Below, in pieces: positions 61,179-64,000 of a stretch of 64,000 nucleotides of DNA. The stretch is taken from the NCBI GenBank assembly GCA_947650365.1, contig OX393557.1:744001-808000 (forward strand). Reading direction: 5' to 3'. The position numbers and the translations under genes were made by a program. Source of the DNA: Chamaelirium japonicum. Lineage: Eukaryota > Streptophyta > Magnoliopsida > Liliales > Melanthiaceae. A model generated the notes under the pieces. It did not search any database, was not told where the DNA came from, and saw only the letters and a list, made by a program, of their open reading frames with translations. The stretch's first letter is position 1, and every line of letters starts with the position of its first letter.

Positions 61179-64000
61179 CATACGTACGATCCATTCTAAT
61201 TCATTCATACGATCCAATCTAATTCATTCATACGTTCCATTATAATTCATTCGCACGAATGTATCCATTCTAATTCATTCTAATTCCTTCGTACGATCCA
61301 TTCGTACGATCCATTCTAATTCCTTCGCACGAATGTATCCATGCACGAATGTATCCATTCTAATTCATTCGAACGATCCATTCTAATTCCTTCGTACGAT
61401 ATATTGTAATTCATTCGCACGATCCATTCTAATTCATTCATACGATCCATTCTAATTCATTCATTCGCAGGAATTAGAATGGATCGTATGAATGAATTAG
61501 AATGGATACATTCGTGCGAATGAATTAGAATGGATCATATGAATGAATTAGAATGGATCGTACGAATGAATTCGAATGGATCGTACGAATGAATTAGAAT
61601 GGATCGTACGAATGAATTAGAATGGATCGTAGGAATTAATTAGAATGGATCGTGCGAATGAATTAGAATGGATCGTACGAATGAATTAGAATGGATTGTG
61701 CGAATGAATTAGAATGGATCGTATGAATGAATTAGAATGGATTGTGCGAATGAATTAGAATGGATCGTACGAATGAATTAGAATGGATCATATGAATTAA
61801 ATAGACTGGATCGTACGAATGAATTAGAATGGATCTTGCTAATGAATTAGAATGGATCGTATGAATGAATTAGAATAGATTGTGCGAATGATGAATTACA
61901 ATGGATCGTGCGAATGAATTAGATTGGATTGTGCGAATGAATTAGAATGGATCGTACGAATGAATTAGAATAGATACATTCGTGCGAATGAATTAGAATG
62001 GATCGTATGAATGAATTATAATGGATCGTTTGAATAAATTCGAATGGATCGTACGAAGGAATTAGAATGGAATGTACGAATGAATTAGAATGGATACATT
62101 CGTGCAAAAGAATTAGAATGGATTGTATAAATGAATTAGAATGGATCGTATGAATGAATTAGAATGGATCGTGCGAATGAAATAGAATGGATCGTACGAA
62201 TGAATTAGAATGGATCGTACTAATGAATTAGAATGGATCGTGCGAATGAATTAGAATGGATCATATGAATGAATTAGAATGGATACATTCGTGCGAATGA
62301 ATTAGAATGGATCGTACGAATAGATCGTACAAATGAATTAGAATAAATCGTATGAATTAGAATGGATCGTACAAATAGAATGGATCGCACGAATGAATTA
62401 AAATAGATTGTAAGAAGGAATTAGAATGGATCGTACGATTGGATCATATGAATGAATTGGAATGTATTAGAATGAATCATACGAATGAATTAGAATGGAT
62501 CATACGAATGAATTAGAATGGATACATTCGCATACGAATGAATTAGAACGGATACATTCGTGCGAAAGAATTAGAATGGATTATATGAATGAATTAGAAT
62601 GGATCGTATGAATGAATTAGAATGGATCGTGCGAAAGAATTAGAATGGATAGTACCAATGAATTAGAATGGATCGTATGAATGAATTAGAATGGATTGTG
62701 AGAATGAATTAGCATGGATCGTTCGAATGAATTAAAATGGATACATTCGTGCGAATGAATTAGAATGGATCGTACGAATGAGTAAGAATGGATCGTACGA
62801 ATGAAATAGAATAGATCGTACGAATGAATTAGAATGGATCGTGCCAATGAATTAGAATGGATCGTACGAATTAATTAGAATAGATTGTGCGAATGAATTA
62901 GAATGGATCGTACGAATGAATTAGAATGGATCGTATGAATGAATTAGAATGGATCGTGCGAATGAATTAGAATGGATCGTACGAATGAATTAGAATGGAT
63001 ACATTCGTGCGAATGAATTAGAATGGATCGTACGAATGAGTAAGAATGGATCGTACGAATGAAATAGAATGGATCGTATGAATGAATTAGAATGGATCGT
63101 GCTAATGAATTAGAATGGATCGTACGAATGAATTAAAATAGATTGTGCGAATGAATTAGAATGGATCGTACAAATGAATTAGAATGGATCGTATGAATGA
63201 ATTAGAATGGATCGTGCAAATGAATTAGAATGGATCGTACGAATGAATTAGAATGGATACACTCGTGCGAATGAATTAGAATGGATTGTATGAATAAATT
63301 AGAGTGGATCGTATGAATGAATTAGAATGGATCGTGCGAATGAATTAGAATGGATCGTGCGAATGAATTAGAATGGATCGTACGAATGAATTAGAATGGA
63401 TCGTATGAATGAATTAGCACGATCCATTCTAATTCATTCGCACGATCCATTCTAATTCATTCATACGATCCATTCTAATTCATTCATATGATCCATCCTA
63501 ATTCATTCGTATAATCCATTCTAATTTATTCGCACGAATGGATCCATTCTAATTCCTTCCTACAATCCATTCTATTTCATTCATATGATCCTTTCTAATT
63601 CCTTCGTACGATCCATTCTAATTCTTTCGCACGAATGTATCCATTCTAATTCATTCGTACGATCCATTCGAATTCATTCATACGATCCATTCTAATTCAT
63701 TCATACGATCCATTTTAATTCATTCATACGATCCATTCTAATTCATTCATATGATCCATTCTAATTCATTCGCATGAATGTATCCATTCTAATTCATTCG
63801 TACGATCCATTCGAATTCATTCATACGATCCATTCTAATTCATTCGCACGATCCATTCTAATTCATTCATACGATCCATTCTAATTCATTCGTGCGATCC
63901 ATTCTAATTCATTCGCACGATCCATTCGATTTCATTCATACAATCCATTCTAATTCATTCATATGATCAATTCTAATTGATTCGTACGATCCATTCTAAT
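61179..64000. repeat. Higher-order satellite block, copy B (cut by window end)
   Basis: Carries the same ordered landmarks as copy A: CATACGTACG, ATCCATGCACGAATGTAT, CATTCGCAGGAATTAG, GAATTAGCACGATCC, CACGAATGGATCC. A shorter third copy of one sub-block is at about 60945-61100. Confidence 0.78.

Larger units (their letters stand above)
55699..64000. repeat. 23-bp satellite array, right block
   Basis: Same family as the other two blocks. Reverse about 55699-56030, 56655-57968, 58311-60058 and 61469-63416; forward or mixed elsewhere. Contains a 3.16-kb higher-order duplication. No gene is visible. Confidence 0.96.

Overview
This is plant nuclear DNA from a repeat-rich, probably heterochromatic region. 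The evidence is Tat-lineage Ty3/gypsy retrotransposons with a second RNase H and an antisense extra gene, a CACTA (En/Spm) transposon with the plant-specific DUF4216 and Transposase_24 type genes, GT-AG introns, and long satellite arrays. I see no host gene, rRNA or tRNA gene. The species cannot be named from the sequence.

Layout. (1) 1-7303, 33453-42452 and 55699-64000 are one 23-bp satellite with a 28-bp variant unit. It is broken into about 30 head-to-head and tail-to-tail orientation blocks and has higher-order repeats of several sizes. (2) 7304-33447 is a minus-strand Tat-type LTR retrotransposon inserted in the satellite (target duplication ATCCA on both sides). Its reverse transcriptase region was later hit by a second, younger member of the same family at 16903-29483 (target duplication CATGT on both sides). 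Each element has, in its own sense: 5' LTR, PBS, gag, protease, RT, RNase H, second RNase H, integrase, a short repeat region with hairpins, a three-exon gene on the opposite strand, a 118-bp palindromic tandem array, polypurine tract and 3' LTR. (3) 42453-55698 is the right part of a CACTA transposon. It has a DUF4216-bearing TNP2 remnant, a six-exon TNP1-like pseudogene, a 5-kb array of 181-bp repeats that appears to sit in an intron, and an intact right end. (4) 50618-55210, inside the CACTA, is a plus-strand non-autonomous relative of the two large retrotransposons (target duplication AATTT).

Order of events read from nesting and LTR divergence (counted by eye): satellite first; outer retrotransposon about 3% LTR divergence; inner element about 1.6%; non-autonomous element about 1.3%. 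The gag-pol regions of both large elements are decayed with several interruptions each. The antisense gene of the inner element looks whole.

The most interesting signals are structural. The 118-bp repeats carry a long hairpin whose stem changes in a compensated way between repeat variants. The 3' region carries a repeated small hairpin with an invariant TGCG loop and a covarying stem. The 118-bp arrays also place about a hundred TTGAC[C/T] W-box-like sites, many in a perfect palindrome, upstream of the antisense gene.
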